This document shows, piece after piece, positions 25,301 to 32,692 of a DNA stretch of 36,472 nt. The DNA lies in the NCBI GenBank assembly GCA_902770635.1, contig CACXTX010000014.1:1-36472 (forward strand), written 5' to 3'. A model generated the notes under the pieces. That model had not been told where the DNA came from and searched no databases. It worked only from the letters and a program-made list of their open reading frames with translations. The position numbers and the translations under genes are program-made. Source of the DNA: an uncultured Prevotellaceae bacterium. GTDB lineage: Bacteria > Bacteroidota > Bacteroidia > Bacteroidales > Bacteroidaceae. The stretch's first letter is position 1; each line of letters begins with the position of its first letter.

Positions 25301-25456
25301 CAGCTTGTCCACCGCTGCCTTATCAGACGGTTGGCATGCAGAAAAAAGGAAAAGACCCAACACGGCCAGAAGCCATGCTGGGTCTTTAAGAATGTTTCGT
25401 TTATGCGCGAGCCTTAGCACAGTAACCGAGTGCCTCCTTGCACTTATCGGTAACAT
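22322..25456 (-). CDS. DUF5112/DUF5113 sensor histidine kinase, lipoprotein-anchored
   Basis: A 1044-residue sensor. The N-terminus has a hydrophobic stretch ending in the lipobox LFSAC (C41). A TPR-like sensor region (about 45-370) follows, then a transmembrane helix near 380-405 and a coiled stretch. The HATPase domain (about 540-660) has [17 protein letters not shown] and [11 protein letters not shown] second signal-like hydrophobic segment ([16 protein letters not shown]) follows, then a periplasmic region, another helix ([18 protein letters not shown]) and a cytosolic DUF5113-like tail. I see no classical HisKA H-box; the His in RILHDVNRL is only a candidate. Two tandem-repeat tracts lie in frame. 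The first codons overlap eda and its terminator. The signal sensed is unknown. Confidence 0.82.
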   Translation of the reverse strand: MLPISARRHSVTVLRLAHKRNILKDPAWLLAVLGLFLFSACQPSDKAAVDKLNTLSYAYHYRNIDSTALYARQALGLSSDYGSGRAEALANLAFVSLVSMNYAEADSLLDEAIALTDNQVELLVCYVQQMRLCQRRSENRQFYEWREQAVSALKRINEERSQLSERQRKRLAYAESEMAIVTSTYYYYVGLERQSVEALRQLNADEVRHDTAQYLNYLYNIGAGGVLTEGTPEQIHQEEINYLNRCLSIAGRNGYVYFEAQAKEALADHTANLQQAEEALRLFKAYGDVYQIAGAYRTLASCYHAMEDDASALLYLDSALIDPRINQAPDLVASIREQLSVAYSAVNDKPNSDYNRNIYIDLQEQTRQDRELEARAGLLDHAVNQLNLMIWAVMGAIILLIFFLWLFNHLNKKQKEDHELDDLLEEKNEQVAEARLRVEKNERRQLEQRAKISLAMSILPLIDRILHDVNRLDNLEHLEYLDNLEYIRELTDNINAQNDLLTQWIQLRQGELTLHIESFPLQQLFDMVARSKTSFAMKGVSLHVEPTAATVKADRVLTLFMLNTLADNARKFTPREGQVDITAQEESDFVEISVRDTGCGMSQEVLDHVFDHKTIIDKSSTSHGFGLMNCKGIIEKYRKISQIFSVCLLQAESEQGRGSRFYFRLPKGKVMALLALMVWGSLTSQAADALERAHVYADSAYFSNINGTYARTLQFSDSCRYYLNAHYIQQYPDGHLLMTRQGDLSSLPSEIQWYHDSIPTNYQIVLDIRNESAVAALALHQWELYAYNNKVYTQLFKEMSADNTLADYCRTMQQSQTNKRIAVILLLVLLVLIVPAYYMLYYRHRLYERFHRERTQQNNIEMAEDELRRAELEDSNLHVANAVLDNCLSTLKHETMYYPSRIQQLMDAGDISALREVTAYYRDLYDILIRQAIEQVDRIKLHVRPVAIYGQQVLGDENLLRYLFELLEVRGKKQEGRDMITSEVKDDNYVVFHIPLTSHLSPLTSYLCRQIVRDHGEATNRRGCGITSEENKLTVILPRYNGKI
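22435..22474. repeat. In-frame 7-bp repeat in the kinase gene
   Basis: Five and a half copies of agaggt(a/g). On the coding strand they encode a Leu/Ser/Thr-rich insert with PLTSHL and PLTSYL, just before the conserved [11 protein letters not shown] block. Confidence 0.9.
22545..22558. repeat. Inverted partial 7-bp repeat in the kinase gene
   Basis: Two TTACCTC/TAACCTC heptamers in the opposite orientation to 22435-22474, about 70 bases away, so the two could pair. They encode part of [11 protein letters not shown]. Confidence 0.7.
24003..24047. repeat. In-frame 9-bp repeat, five units of TCTAGANNN
   Basis: Units at 24003, 24012, 24021, 24030 and 24039; the first is TCTAAA, the other four are exact TCTAGA. 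On the coding strand they encode repeated Leu-(Asp/Glu)-(Asn/Tyr/His) triplets in the linker before the kinase YIRELTD region. Confidence 0.9.
25341..25387 (-). terminator. Intrinsic terminator of eda, inside the kinase reading frame
   Basis: Arms 25351-25362 and 25376-25387 form a 12-bp stem (one G-U). On the minus strand it is followed by TCCTTTTTTC. It starts 13 bases after the eda stop and lies in the codons for [14 protein letters not shown] of the downstream sensor kinase. Confidence 0.8.
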
Positions 25457-26069
25457 ACTGCCAATCGCCAGCCTTCACCTTGTCGCTGGGGAACAGCTTA
25501 GATCCCATGCCTACGCAGAATACACCAGCCTTGAACCACTTGGTGAGGTTCTCCTCCTCGGGAGCTACGCCGCCGGTAACCATGATCTTCGACCAAGGCA
25601 TCGGAGCCATCAGACCCTTGATGAGGTTCGGACCAACCACGTCGCCTGGGAATACCTTTGTGAAGTCGCAACCAACCTCCTGTGCCTTACCAATCTCTGA
25701 AGGTGTCAGACAACCAGGACAGTATGTCACGCAACGACGGTTGCAAACCACAGCGATATCGGGGTTGAACAGAGGACCAACCACGAAGTTGGCACCCAGC
25801 TGGATATACAGCGATGCGGTAGGTGCGTCAACGACAGAACCGATACCGAGAGCCAGCTCTGGGCACTCCTTGTTAACCCACTTTGACAGCTCACCGAACA
25901 CTTCGTGAGCAAAGTCACCGCGGTTGGTAAACTCGAAAGCACGTACACCACCCTCGTAGCAGGCCTTGATGACGTTCTTGCAAACTTCAACGTCCTTGTG
26001 GTAGAACACAGGAACCATAGGTGCTTCGGCAATCTTTGCCATCACCTGAAACTTATCAAATTTTGCCAT
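25401..26069 (-). CDS. eda: 2-keto-3-deoxy-6-phosphogluconate aldolase
   Basis: Eda splits KDPG to pyruvate and glyceraldehyde-3-phosphate, the last step of hexuronate and Entner-Doudoroff catabolism; many members also act on 4-hydroxy-2-oxoglutarate. The 222-residue cytosolic protein has the Schiff-base lysine K128 in FTKVFPGD, the general-base glutamate E46 in FEFTNRG, and the phosphate-binding TGGVAP. It starts two bases after a 45-aa DUF4177 gene and downstream of kdgK on the same strand, so kdgK-DUF4177-eda form an operon. An intrinsic terminator follows. Confidence 0.95.
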   Translation of the reverse strand: MAKFDKFQVMAKIAEAPMVPVFYHKDVEVCKNVIKACYEGGVRAFEFTNRGDFAHEVFGELSKWVNKECPELALGIGSVVDAPTASLYIQLGANFVVGPLFNPDIAVVCNRRCVTYCPGCLTPSEIGKAQEVGCDFTKVFPGDVVGPNLIKGLMAPMPWSKIMVTGGVAPEEENLTKWFKAGVFCVGMGSKLFPSDKVKAGDWQYVTDKCKEALGYCAKARA

Positions 26070-26071
26070 AA

Positions 26072-26209
26072 TTATTCTTTATATTCACGTTTGAAATAAT
26101 ACGTACCGCATTCTACGGCAACCAGTTCCCAACCTTCGAAGCCGAGTTCATTCAGCTTCTTCTCTATACCGATGAGGCGGGTTACTACCTTATATTCAAA
26201 CTGTTTCAT
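26072..26209 (-). CDS. DUF4177 small protein, 45 aa
   Basis: A minus-strand ATG at 26209 opens 45 codons to a TAA at 26072-26074. The sequence MKQFEYKVV, then [13 protein letters not shown] and YYFKRE matches the compact DUF4177 pattern. It is a small beta-rich cytosolic protein of unknown role. It stops two bases before the eda start and follows kdgK across a heptamer repeat, so it is clearly inside the kdgK-eda operon. Confidence 0.85.
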   Translation of the reverse strand: MKQFEYKVVTRLIGIEKKLNELGFEGWELVAVECGTYYFKREYKE

Positions 26210-26213
26210 TAAG

Positions 26214-26241
26214 AATTATCAATTATCAATTGTCAATTATC
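26214..26241. repeat. 7-bp tandem repeat, 4 units, over the kdgK stop
   Basis: Four heptamers (aattatc or aattgtc) fill the gap between DUF4177 and kdgK and include the kdgK stop codon. Confidence 0.9.
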
Positions 26242-27259
26242 TCTGTACACGACCATTAGCATTACCACCAGCCAGACTCTCTACCTCGTCAACACCTACC
26301 AGGTTGAAGTCACCATTGATAGTGTGCTTCAGAGCTGAAGCAGCCACAGCAAACTCAAGAGCCTCGCCCTGAGTCGGCTTGGTCAGCAGACCGTGAATCA
26401 GACCACCAGAGAACGAGTCACCACCACCTACGCGGTCGATAATAGGATTGATCTCATAGCGCTTTGACTGATAGAACTCCTTACCATCATAAATCAGAGC
26501 CTTCCAACCGTTGAAGGTAGCAGAGAAGCTTTCACGCAGCGTAGAAACGACATACTTGAAGCCGAACTCCTCGCGCATCTGCTTGAAGATTCCCTCGTAG
26601 CCAGCAGCATCGGTCTGACCGCCCTCTACGTCAGCATCGGGCTTGAAACCGAGACACAGCTCAGCGTCTTCCTCGTTGCCAATACATACGTCAACATACT
26701 TCATCAAGGGGCGCATGATGCTGATGGCCTTCTCAGAAGTCCAGAGCTTCTTACGGAAGTTCAGGTCAACAGAAACAGTCACACCATGACGCTTAGCAGC
26801 CTCACAAGCCAACTTGGTCAACTCGGCAGCCTTGTCGCTGATAGCAGGAGTGATACCACTCCAGTGGAACCAGGCAGCACCCTCCATGATAGCATCGAAG
26901 TCGAAATCCTTAGGATCGGCCTCAGCGATAGAAGAGTGGGCGCGGTCGTAGATAACCTTTGAAGGACGCATAGAAGCACCCGTCTCAGCATAGTACAGAC
27001 CAACACGGTCTCCACCACGAGCGATGAACTGGGTGTTTACACCATAGCGACGGAGTGCATTCACTGCAATCTGACCAATCTCATGCTTGGGCAGCTTTGA
27101 TACAAAGTAAGCCTCGTGACCATAGTTAGCCACGCTGACAGCTACGTTAGCCTCACCACCACCAGGGATGATACGGAATGACTCACTCTGAATGAAACGG
27201 TCGTTGCCCATGGGCGACAGGCGGAGCATAATCTCGCCTAAAGTAACAATTTTAGCCAT
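26237..27259 (-). CDS. kdgK: 2-keto-3-deoxygluconate kinase
   Basis: A 340-residue PfkB-family sugar kinase that phosphorylates KDG to KDPG in the cytosol. GGGEANVAVSVANYG (about 33-47) is the substrate-binding PfkB signature. The C-terminal RVGGGDSFSGGLIHG holds the anion hole and catalytic base D281. It is first in the minus-strand operon with the DUF4177 gene and eda, which supports KDG over other sugars. Its promoter faces the lacI promoter across a 219-bp regulatory region. Confidence 0.93.
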   Translation of the reverse strand: MAKIVTLGEIMLRLSPMGNDRFIQSESFRIIPGGGEANVAVSVANYGHEAYFVSKLPKHEIGQIAVNALRRYGVNTQFIARGGDRVGLYYAETGASMRPSKVIYDRAHSSIAEADPKDFDFDAIMEGAAWFHWSGITPAISDKAAELTKLACEAAKRHGVTVSVDLNFRKKLWTSEKAISIMRPLMKYVDVCIGNEEDAELCLGFKPDADVEGGQTDAAGYEGIFKQMREEFGFKYVVSTLRESFSATFNGWKALIYDGKEFYQSKRYEINPIIDRVGGGDSFSGGLIHGLLTKPTQGEALEFAVAASALKHTINGDFNLVGVDEVESLAGGNANGRVQR

Positions 27260-27304
27260 TTGTTTTAGTATTACGTTAATTTAAAAAGTTTGAATTAGTG
27301 GGCA

Positions 27305-27335
27305 CAAAGTTAACAAATAATTTGGAATGCACAAA
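27305..27335 (-). promoter_or_regulatory. Promoter of kdgK
   Basis: Minus-strand TTTG (27332-27335), a 19-nt spacer and TAACTTTG (27305-27312), a full match to the Bacteroidota consensus. Confidence 0.85.
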
Positions 27336-27339
27336 ATAA

Positions 27340-27433
27340 AAATGGATTTTCTTTGCATTTTCCCGACTAATTCGCACCTCTGACTATTGTCTCAGGTACT
27401 TTCGTTCGAAAACAAAAAATCAAAAATCCATTT
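27340..27433. promoter_or_regulatory. Dyad-symmetric control region between kdgK and lacI
   Basis: AAAATCCATTT occurs in opposite orientation at 27340-27350 and 27423-27433, just upstream of each -33 box. Exactly midway (centre 27386.5) lies an imperfect 22-bp palindrome at 27376-27397 with half-site ACCTnnGACnA, 16 of 22 positions symmetric. This is the best candidate operator for the LacI protein encoded next door. Confidence 0.7.
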
Positions 27434-27439
27434 ATTTAT

Positions 27440-27470
27440 TTTGTCTTTTGCTCACTTATTCGTACCTTTG
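27440..27470 (+). promoter_or_regulatory. Promoter of lacI-uxaA-nhaC
   Basis: TTTG (27440-27443), a 19-nt spacer and TACCTTTG (27463-27470). The ATG at 27479 is only eight bases after the -7 box, so the mRNA is leaderless or nearly so. Confidence 0.85.
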
Positions 27471-27478
27471 CACAAAAT

Positions 27479-28549
27479 ATGGACACTGGAAAGATTAGAA
27501 TCAAGGATATTGCAGAACGTGCCGGCGTTAGCGTTGGTACGGTGGATCGTGTGCTTCATGGGCGTCCTAGCGTATCGTCCAAAGCAATGGAGAAGGTGAA
27601 GAAGGCGCTGGAAGAAATGGACTATCAGCCTAACATGTATGCCTCAGCACTAGCCCACAACAAGTCGTACACGTTCTACAGTCTTATCCCCAAACACGAG
27701 AGCGAGGCTTATTGGGAAGAAGTGGAAGAAGGATATACGTCAGCCTGCGAACATTATCGCGACTTCAATATATCTAATAAGGTATTATACTACAATCGCT
27801 TTGCTCCTGAAACATTTGGCAAGATGATGAACGAGGTATTGAAGCAGAATCCTGACGGTGTGATTATCGTGCCCTCAAGACTGGACATTACCACGAAGTA
27901 TACAGATATCATGCACGAGCGCAACATCCCCTTTATCCTGCTCGACTCGTATATGCCAGACCTAAAGCCTTTGTCCTTCTTTGGACAAGACTCGTTTGCC
28001 TCAGGTTATTTCGCAGCACGTATGCTAATGATGAATGCTCCCAGGGAAAAGGAAATCATGCTGATGAAACAGATGCGTAACGGTAATGTGGCTTCTAAGC
28101 AGCAAGAAAACCGAGAGACAGGTTTCCGTCACTACATGCACGACCACTTTCCCCAAGTGACTATCCATGAGGTCAACTTGTCGCTGGACGAAAAACGCGA
28201 GAAGTTCGACGACATCCTGGAACAGTTCTTTACCCATCATCCACAGGTACACCACTGTATCACATTTAATTCAAAGGCTCATATTGTAGGAGAATACCTA
28301 CTACGCTTTAACCGTAGAAACATTCAGATTATGGGCTACGACATGGTGCCGAAGAATGCGGAGTGTGTGCGTCAAGGCAGCATCTCTTTCCTCATTGCCC
28401 AACATGCCTATATGCAGGGATACGCCTGTATTGAAACCCTGTTTCACGCCATCGTCCTGAAAAAGGAAGTGGACCCCGTGAACTATATGCCTATCGAACT
28501 GCTTACCAAGGAGAATATCGATTACTATCGCCGAAACAATATTGGATAA
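27479..28549 (+). CDS. LacI-family transcriptional regulator
   Basis: A 356-residue repressor-type protein. The N-terminal helix-turn-helix IRIKDIAERAGVSVGTVDRVLHGR (about 6-29) and hinge region are complete. The rest (about 65-345) is the periplasmic-binding-protein-like effector domain, of the DUF/type-1 sort common in Bacteroidota. Placed between kdgK-eda and uxaA, it most likely senses a hexuronate intermediate such as KDG or altronate and controls both operons, including its own. The promoter geometry suggests a very short leader. Confidence 0.88.
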   Translation: MDTGKIRIKDIAERAGVSVGTVDRVLHGRPSVSSKAMEKVKKALEEMDYQPNMYASALAHNKSYTFYSLIPKHESEAYWEEVEEGYTSACEHYRDFNISNKVLYYNRFAPETFGKMMNEVLKQNPDGVIIVPSRLDITTKYTDIMHERNIPFILLDSYMPDLKPLSFFGQDSFASGYFAARMLMMNAPREKEIMLMKQMRNGNVASKQQENRETGFRHYMHDHFPQVTIHEVNLSLDEKREKFDDILEQFFTHHPQVHHCITFNSKAHIVGEYLLRFNRRNIQIMGYDMVPKNAECVRQGSISFLIAQHAYMQGYACIETLFHAIVLKKEVDPVNYMPIELLTKENIDYYRRNNIG

Positions 28550-28566
28550 ACTAAATACAAATCTTT

Positions 28567-30063
28567 ATGGAACAAGCTACATTTCTGAAAATTAATCCTG
28601 CTGACTCTGTCGTTGTATGTCTGGCCCCCAAGAAGAAGGGTGACATCATTGAGGTAGATGGCAGAAAAATCACAGTGAACCAAGACACTCCAGCTGGTCA
28701 CAAAGTACTTATCAAAGACGTACAGGAAGGTGAGAACATCATCAAGTACGGCTATCCCATTGGCCACGCCCGTCAGGCTATGAAGGCTGGCGATTGGGTA
28801 AACGAAAACAACTTGAAGACCAACCTAAGTGGAACTCTCGAATACACATACCAGCCTGTAAACGAGAAACTTATCATTAAAGACGAAAAGCGAACCTTTA
28901 AAGGTTATGTTCGTAAGAATGGCGACGTAGGAGTACGCAATGAGATATGGATTGTGCCTACCGTAGGTTGTGTGAACGGCATTGCCGAACGTCTGGCAGA
29001 GCAGCTTCGCAAAGAGACAGGCGAAGAAGGTATTGATGCCGTATGGACTTGGCATCATAACTATGGTTGCTCACAGCTTTCTGAGGATCACGAAAATACT
29101 CGCAAGGTTCTGCGTGACATCTGTCTGCATCCCAATGCAGGTGGTGTACTGGTGCTGAGCCTAGGGTGTGAGAACAATCAGCCCGAAGATTTTATGGCGA
29201 TGTTGGGCGACTATGACAAGGACCGTATCAAGCTGCTGGTTACCCAGCGTGTAGAAGGTGATGAGATGGAAGCCGGTATGCAGATTCTGCGCGACCTCTA
29301 TGCTCTAGCCAAACAAGACAAGCGCGAAGATGTCAGCGTTTCGAAACTACGCGTTGGTTTGAAATGTGGTGGCTCTGACGGCTTCTCTGGCATTACGGCT
29401 AATCCACTGGTGGGTGAGTTCAGCGACTGGTTGGTAGCACAAGGTGGTACTTCCGTACTCACTGAGGTACCTGAGATGTTTGGTGCAGAAACTATCTTGA
29501 TGAACCGCTGTGAGACGCCTCAGTTATTTGAGCAGACGGTTTCAATGATTAATAACTTCAAGAACTACTTCCTGTCACATGGCGAGCCCGTAGGCGAGAA
29601 CCCTTCACCAGGCAACAAGGCTGGCGGCATCTCAACGCTGGAAGACAAGGCGCTTGGATGTACACAGAAGTGTGGCAAAGCTCCCGTCAGTGGCGTGATG
29701 GAGTATGGCGACCGCTTGCAGAACAACGGACTGAACCTGCTTTCTGCTCCTGGTAACGACCTCGTAGCCTCTACAGCTCTGGCTTCTTGCGGTTGTCACA
29801 TCGTACTGTTTACCACAGGTCGCGGAACGCCTTTCGGCACTTTTGTTCCCACGATGAAAGTGGCCACCAACCCTGTTCTGGCCAAGAACAAGCCCCATTG
29901 GGTAGATTTCTCGGCTGGTCAGCTGGTTGAGGGACGCACCATGCAGGAGATTGTTCCTGAGTTCATTGATAAGGTATTAGCAGTAGCCAGTGGCGAGAAA
30001 GCCCGCAACGAAGAGAACGGCTATCGTGAAATATCTATCTTTAAGAACGGCGTAACACTGTAG
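28567..30063 (+). CDS. uxaA: Altronate dehydratase, full length
   Basis: UxaA dehydrates D-altronate to 2-keto-3-deoxygluconate, the substrate of KdgK. The 498-residue protein has the full two-part structure: a SAF domain (about 1-95, with GHKVLIKDVQEGENIIKYG) and the catalytic domain from about 110, with FKGYVRKNGDVGVRNE, KCGGSDGFSGITANPLVG and GGISTLEDKALGC. It follows lacI by 17 bases. Tagaturonate reductase and uronate isomerase, the earlier steps, are not in this window. Confidence 0.93.
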   Translation: MEQATFLKINPADSVVVCLAPKKKGDIIEVDGRKITVNQDTPAGHKVLIKDVQEGENIIKYGYPIGHARQAMKAGDWVNENNLKTNLSGTLEYTYQPVNEKLIIKDEKRTFKGYVRKNGDVGVRNEIWIVPTVGCVNGIAERLAEQLRKETGEEGIDAVWTWHHNYGCSQLSEDHENTRKVLRDICLHPNAGGVLVLSLGCENNQPEDFMAMLGDYDKDRIKLLVTQRVEGDEMEAGMQILRDLYALAKQDKREDVSVSKLRVGLKCGGSDGFSGITANPLVGEFSDWLVAQGGTSVLTEVPEMFGAETILMNRCETPQLFEQTVSMINNFKNYFLSHGEPVGENPSPGNKAGGISTLEDKALGCTQKCGKAPVSGVMEYGDRLQNNGLNLLSAPGNDLVASTALASCGCHIVLFTTGRGTPFGTFVPTMKVATNPVLAKNKPHWVDFSAGQLVEGRTMQEIVPEFIDKVLAVASGEKARNEENGYREISIFKNGVTL

Positions 30064-30078
30064 GTAATTTATAAGGAA

Positions 30079-31353
30079 TTGAAGAAAGGACTCATTGCAT
30101 TATCACCCTTAGCGGTGTTTATCGTACTTTATTTAGTCACGAGCATCATTGCTCGTGACTTTTACAAAGTGCCCATCACCGTAGCCTTCATGGTGGCCTC
30201 AGCCTATGCTGTTGTCATTTCAGAAGGTGCACCCCTACGTCAGAAAATCGACATTTACAGCAAGGGAGCAGCCACAGGACAGATGATGCTGATGATTTGG
30301 ATATTCATCTTAGCAGGAGCCTTCGCCCATTCTGCCAAAGTAATGGGGGCGATAGACGCTACCGTGAATCTCTCGTTGACTCTCTTGCCTGGCAACATGC
30401 TGTTGGCAGGGCTCTTCTTGGCAGCCTGTTTTATCTCGCTTTCCGTTGGAACCAGTGTGGGTACCATTGTTGCCTTAACCCCCATTGCGGCAGGCGTGGC
30501 GGAGCAGACGGGCGCAAGCATAGCGATGATGACCGCCGTCGTAGTAGGAGGCTCTTTCTTCGGCGACAACCTCTCATTTATCTCAGATACCACGATAGTT
30601 GCGACTTCTACACAAGGCTGCAAACTAAGCGATAAGTTTCGTGTAAACTCCTTCATTGTGCTACCCGCCGCCCTGATTGTATTGGCAGCCTACCTCTTCT
30701 TAGGTTCCGGTATTCAGTCGCCGAGCCAGCTTTCAGAGGTTTCACACACCAAAGTAATCCCCTATCTGGCTGTACTCATCACTGCCATTTGCGGCATGAA
30801 CGTAATGGCAGTCTTGACATTGGGCATTATACTGACAGGTATCATCGGAATAGCCAACGACTCATTTGACATCTTCGGATGGTTCACAGCAATGGGCGAT
30901 GGCATCAAGGGGATGGGCGAACTGATTATTATTACGATGATGGCTGGTGGACTACTTGAAATCATCAAGTACAACGGAGGTATTGATTTCATTATCAATA
31001 GGTTAACCCGTCACGTTTCCACCAAACGAGGAGCAGAACTAGCTGTTGCAGGACTGGTATCGTTTGTCAACCTCTGTACGGCTAACAACACCGTAGCCAT
31101 TATCACTGTTGGCGGTATTGCCAAACAGATTGGCGACCGCTTTGGCGTAGATAACAAGAAATGTGCCTCTATTCTTGACACTTTCTCTTGTACCATTCAG
31201 GGTATTATTCCTTACGGAGCTCAATTGCTGATGGCAGCAGGACTAGCCCAGTTGAATCCCATCAGCATCCTACCCTACCTCTACTATCCGCTGGTTATTG
31301 GCATAACGGCATTATTATCCATTATTTTCAGATATCCAAAACGCTACTCGTAG
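30079..31353 (+). CDS. NhaC-family antiporter-like membrane protein
   Basis: A 424-residue inner-membrane protein with roughly 10-12 helices of the NhaC Na+/H+ antiporter family in the ion-transporter superfamily. Typical segments are SLSVGTSVGTIVALTPIA and GGSFFGDNLSFISDTTI. The start is a TTG at 30079, 15 bases after the uxaA stop; there is no in-frame ATG before the first helix. Being the last gene of lacI-uxaA-nhaC, it may move a sugar acid or its sodium counter-ion rather than serve general pH control, which is inference. Confidence 0.82.
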   Translation: MKKGLIALSPLAVFIVLYLVTSIIARDFYKVPITVAFMVASAYAVVISEGAPLRQKIDIYSKGAATGQMMLMIWIFILAGAFAHSAKVMGAIDATVNLSLTLLPGNMLLAGLFLAACFISLSVGTSVGTIVALTPIAAGVAEQTGASIAMMTAVVVGGSFFGDNLSFISDTTIVATSTQGCKLSDKFRVNSFIVLPAALIVLAAYLFLGSGIQSPSQLSEVSHTKVIPYLAVLITAICGMNVMAVLTLGIILTGIIGIANDSFDIFGWFTAMGDGIKGMGELIIITMMAGGLLEIIKYNGGIDFIINRLTRHVSTKRGAELAVAGLVSFVNLCTANNTVAIITVGGIAKQIGDRFGVDNKKCASILDTFSCTIQGIIPYGAQLLMAAGLAQLNPISILPYLYYPLVIGITALLSIIFRYPKRYS

Positions 31354-31433
31354 CGCTTCGCTAGTGAAAAGTGAAAAGTGCGCTCGACCCTTGGGTCGCT
31401 TTGCACCTTTAGGTCAAAGAAAAGTGAAGAATT
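31354..31433 (+). repeat. Junction element: hairpins and AGTGAAA repeats
   Basis: A CGCTA-CTCG-TAGCG hairpin includes the nhaC stop codon. It is followed by AGCG-CTT-CGCT and AGTGAAA units at 31363-31380, then two more hairpins (CGACCC-TT-GGGTCG at 31385-31398, and CTTTG/CAAAG with ACCT/AGGT at 31399-31419) and a last AGTGAAG. It could work as a terminator or RNA-stabilising element. Confidence 0.7.
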
Positions 31434-31796
31434 ATGAACATTATATATAGAAACATGGAACGGCTGATAGCCTGTAGTTCCGACAGCGACAGAGAACGAA
31501 TAGAGCCCATGTCTGCATGGAAATGGAGAAAGCTCTACCAGATAGCCGACAAATACGGCATTGTACCTTGGATAGCCGCAGGGGTTCGTGCTTATGAGGG
31601 CGATTTCTTTATGCAGATTCCAGAGGATGTGCTGACCCCTCTCATGAGCGAATGCGGTGATAAGAGTGAGGAAAATCTTCAGACATTCCAATTACAAATA
31701 GAGCGTTCCAAAGGATTGCTCCACCATTTCTCGTCAAAGTCGTTGCGTGCTTACACAAAAGACTTAATCCACACCATTACGAATATCGAGGAGTAA
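31434..31796 (+). CDS. Unknown protein, 120 aa
   Basis: A complete frame of 120 codons; an alternative ATG is at 31455. It is soluble and helical by composition, with no signal peptide. The segment WKWRKLYQIADKYGIVPWIAAGV faintly recalls helices found beside Bacteroidota nucleotidyltransferase-like proteins, but the catalytic motif is absent, so I do not assign that function. It ends two bases from the convergent GH25 gene. Confidence 0.6.
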   Translation: MNIIYRNMERLIACSSDSDRERIEPMSAWKWRKLYQIADKYGIVPWIAAGVRAYEGDFFMQIPEDVLTPLMSECGDKSEENLQTFQLQIERSKGLLHHFSSKSLRAYTKDLIHTITNIEE

Positions 31797-31798
31797 CG

Positions 31799-32617
31799 TC
31801 AGTGAATAAACCTGATTTCCCGTAGAGAATGGTTTCCCATAAACCTGCTCTTATCTACAAATCCGCTAACGCCCGTCAATCTCCCCTTTCCCGTATATTG
31901 CCACATGGTAATATCGCGCTCGTCAGCCAACACGGGTTCTTCGGGTGTGTACATCGCTATCATCAGCTTGTAACCATCCAGTTTACCCAACAGATGACGA
32001 TTGTAGAAATTGCGGAAGGTATAGAGCAAGGGTTTCTGGTGATAAGCCTCCTCCACCAAATCCAGGAAGGTAAACAGCGAGTCGCAGAACTCGTCTGTCG
32101 GCAGTCCACTGGTGGTCTCTATATCAATCATCGGAATCAGGTCCTGCTCTTCCGGAATACACTGCGACACAAAGTTCTCCAATTGTTTTCGCTGTTCCGT
32201 TTTGGCTCGGTAGAAATGATAGCTCCCCACTTTCAGCCCGTGAATATGTGCCATCACGATGTTCTGCTCAAACTTCTGATCCACACGGTCGCCACCTTCC
32301 GTAGCCTTCAGATAGACATAAGCCATACTGGTGTTGTCGCCAATAGTCTCCCAGAACACATTGCCCTGATAGTGGCTCATATCAATACCGTGAATATGCG
32401 AACAGGTATCCTCGCACAGGACGCTGCACGTATCGGGCACCTCCCTTGACACCAATCTGAATCTGGCTGCCTTGCGGGAGCGAGCATGCCTTTTTTTCAC
32501 TACCCTGCTTGTTTTATGTCGTGAACGCCGTTTGGAATGTCTGGAACCTAGGGCAAAAGCATCGCCTACCAGCATCAATAAAAAGCAAAAGACCAGAAAT
32601 ATAGAGAGTTTTTTCAT
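31799..32617 (-). CDS. GH25 lysozyme-like muramidase, exported
   Basis: A 272-residue protein with a signal peptide (MKKLSIFLVFCFLLMLVGDAFA) and a strongly basic linker. The glycoside hydrolase family 25 domain starts at GIDMSHYQGNV (first catalytic Asp), then AYVYLKATEGGD, SYHFYRA, PMIDIE with the second Asp-Glu pair, and MWQYTGKGRLTGV. GH25 enzymes cut the MurNAc-GlcNAc bond of peptidoglycan. The frame reaches a TTG at 32641, but that codon lies inside the -7 box, so I used the ATG at 32617. Confidence 0.9.
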   Translation of the reverse strand: MKKLSIFLVFCFLLMLVGDAFALGSRHSKRRSRHKTSRVVKKRHARSRKAARFRLVSREVPDTCSVLCEDTCSHIHGIDMSHYQGNVFWETIGDNTSMAYVYLKATEGGDRVDQKFEQNIVMAHIHGLKVGSYHFYRAKTEQRKQLENFVSQCIPEEQDLIPMIDIETTSGLPTDEFCDSLFTFLDLVEEAYHQKPLLYTFRNFYNRHLLGKLDGYKLMIAMYTPEEPVLADERDITMWQYTGKGRLTGVSGFVDKSRFMGNHSLREIRFIH

Positions 32618-32638
32618 TCTTCTTTTCAAATTTAGATG

Positions 32639-32646
32639 CAAAGGTA
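32639..32646 (-). promoter_or_regulatory. -7 box for the GH25 gene
   Basis: TACCTTTG on the minus strand, followed by a leader of about 15-20 nt. No good -33 match at 19-20 nt. It lies where the -33 of the divergent promoter would be. Confidence 0.7.
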
Positions 32647-32668
32647 GTCATTTTTCGCCAAATAATTG

Positions 32669-32676
32669 TATCTTTG
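32669..32676 (+). promoter_or_regulatory. -7 box for the C11 peptidase gene
   Basis: TATCTTTG on the plus strand, 23 bases from the opposing -7 box, so the two promoters overlap and RNA polymerase probably cannot occupy both. Confidence 0.7.
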
Positions 32677-32692
32677 CATCATAAAATTAAGA

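Noticed and set aside
32618-32641. TTG start of the GH25 gene
   Set aside because: The codon is inside the -7 promoter box; the ATG at 32617 begins a clear signal peptide.
32666-32692. TTG start of the C11 peptidase gene
   Set aside because: It overlaps the TATCTTTG box and delays the lipoprotein signal.
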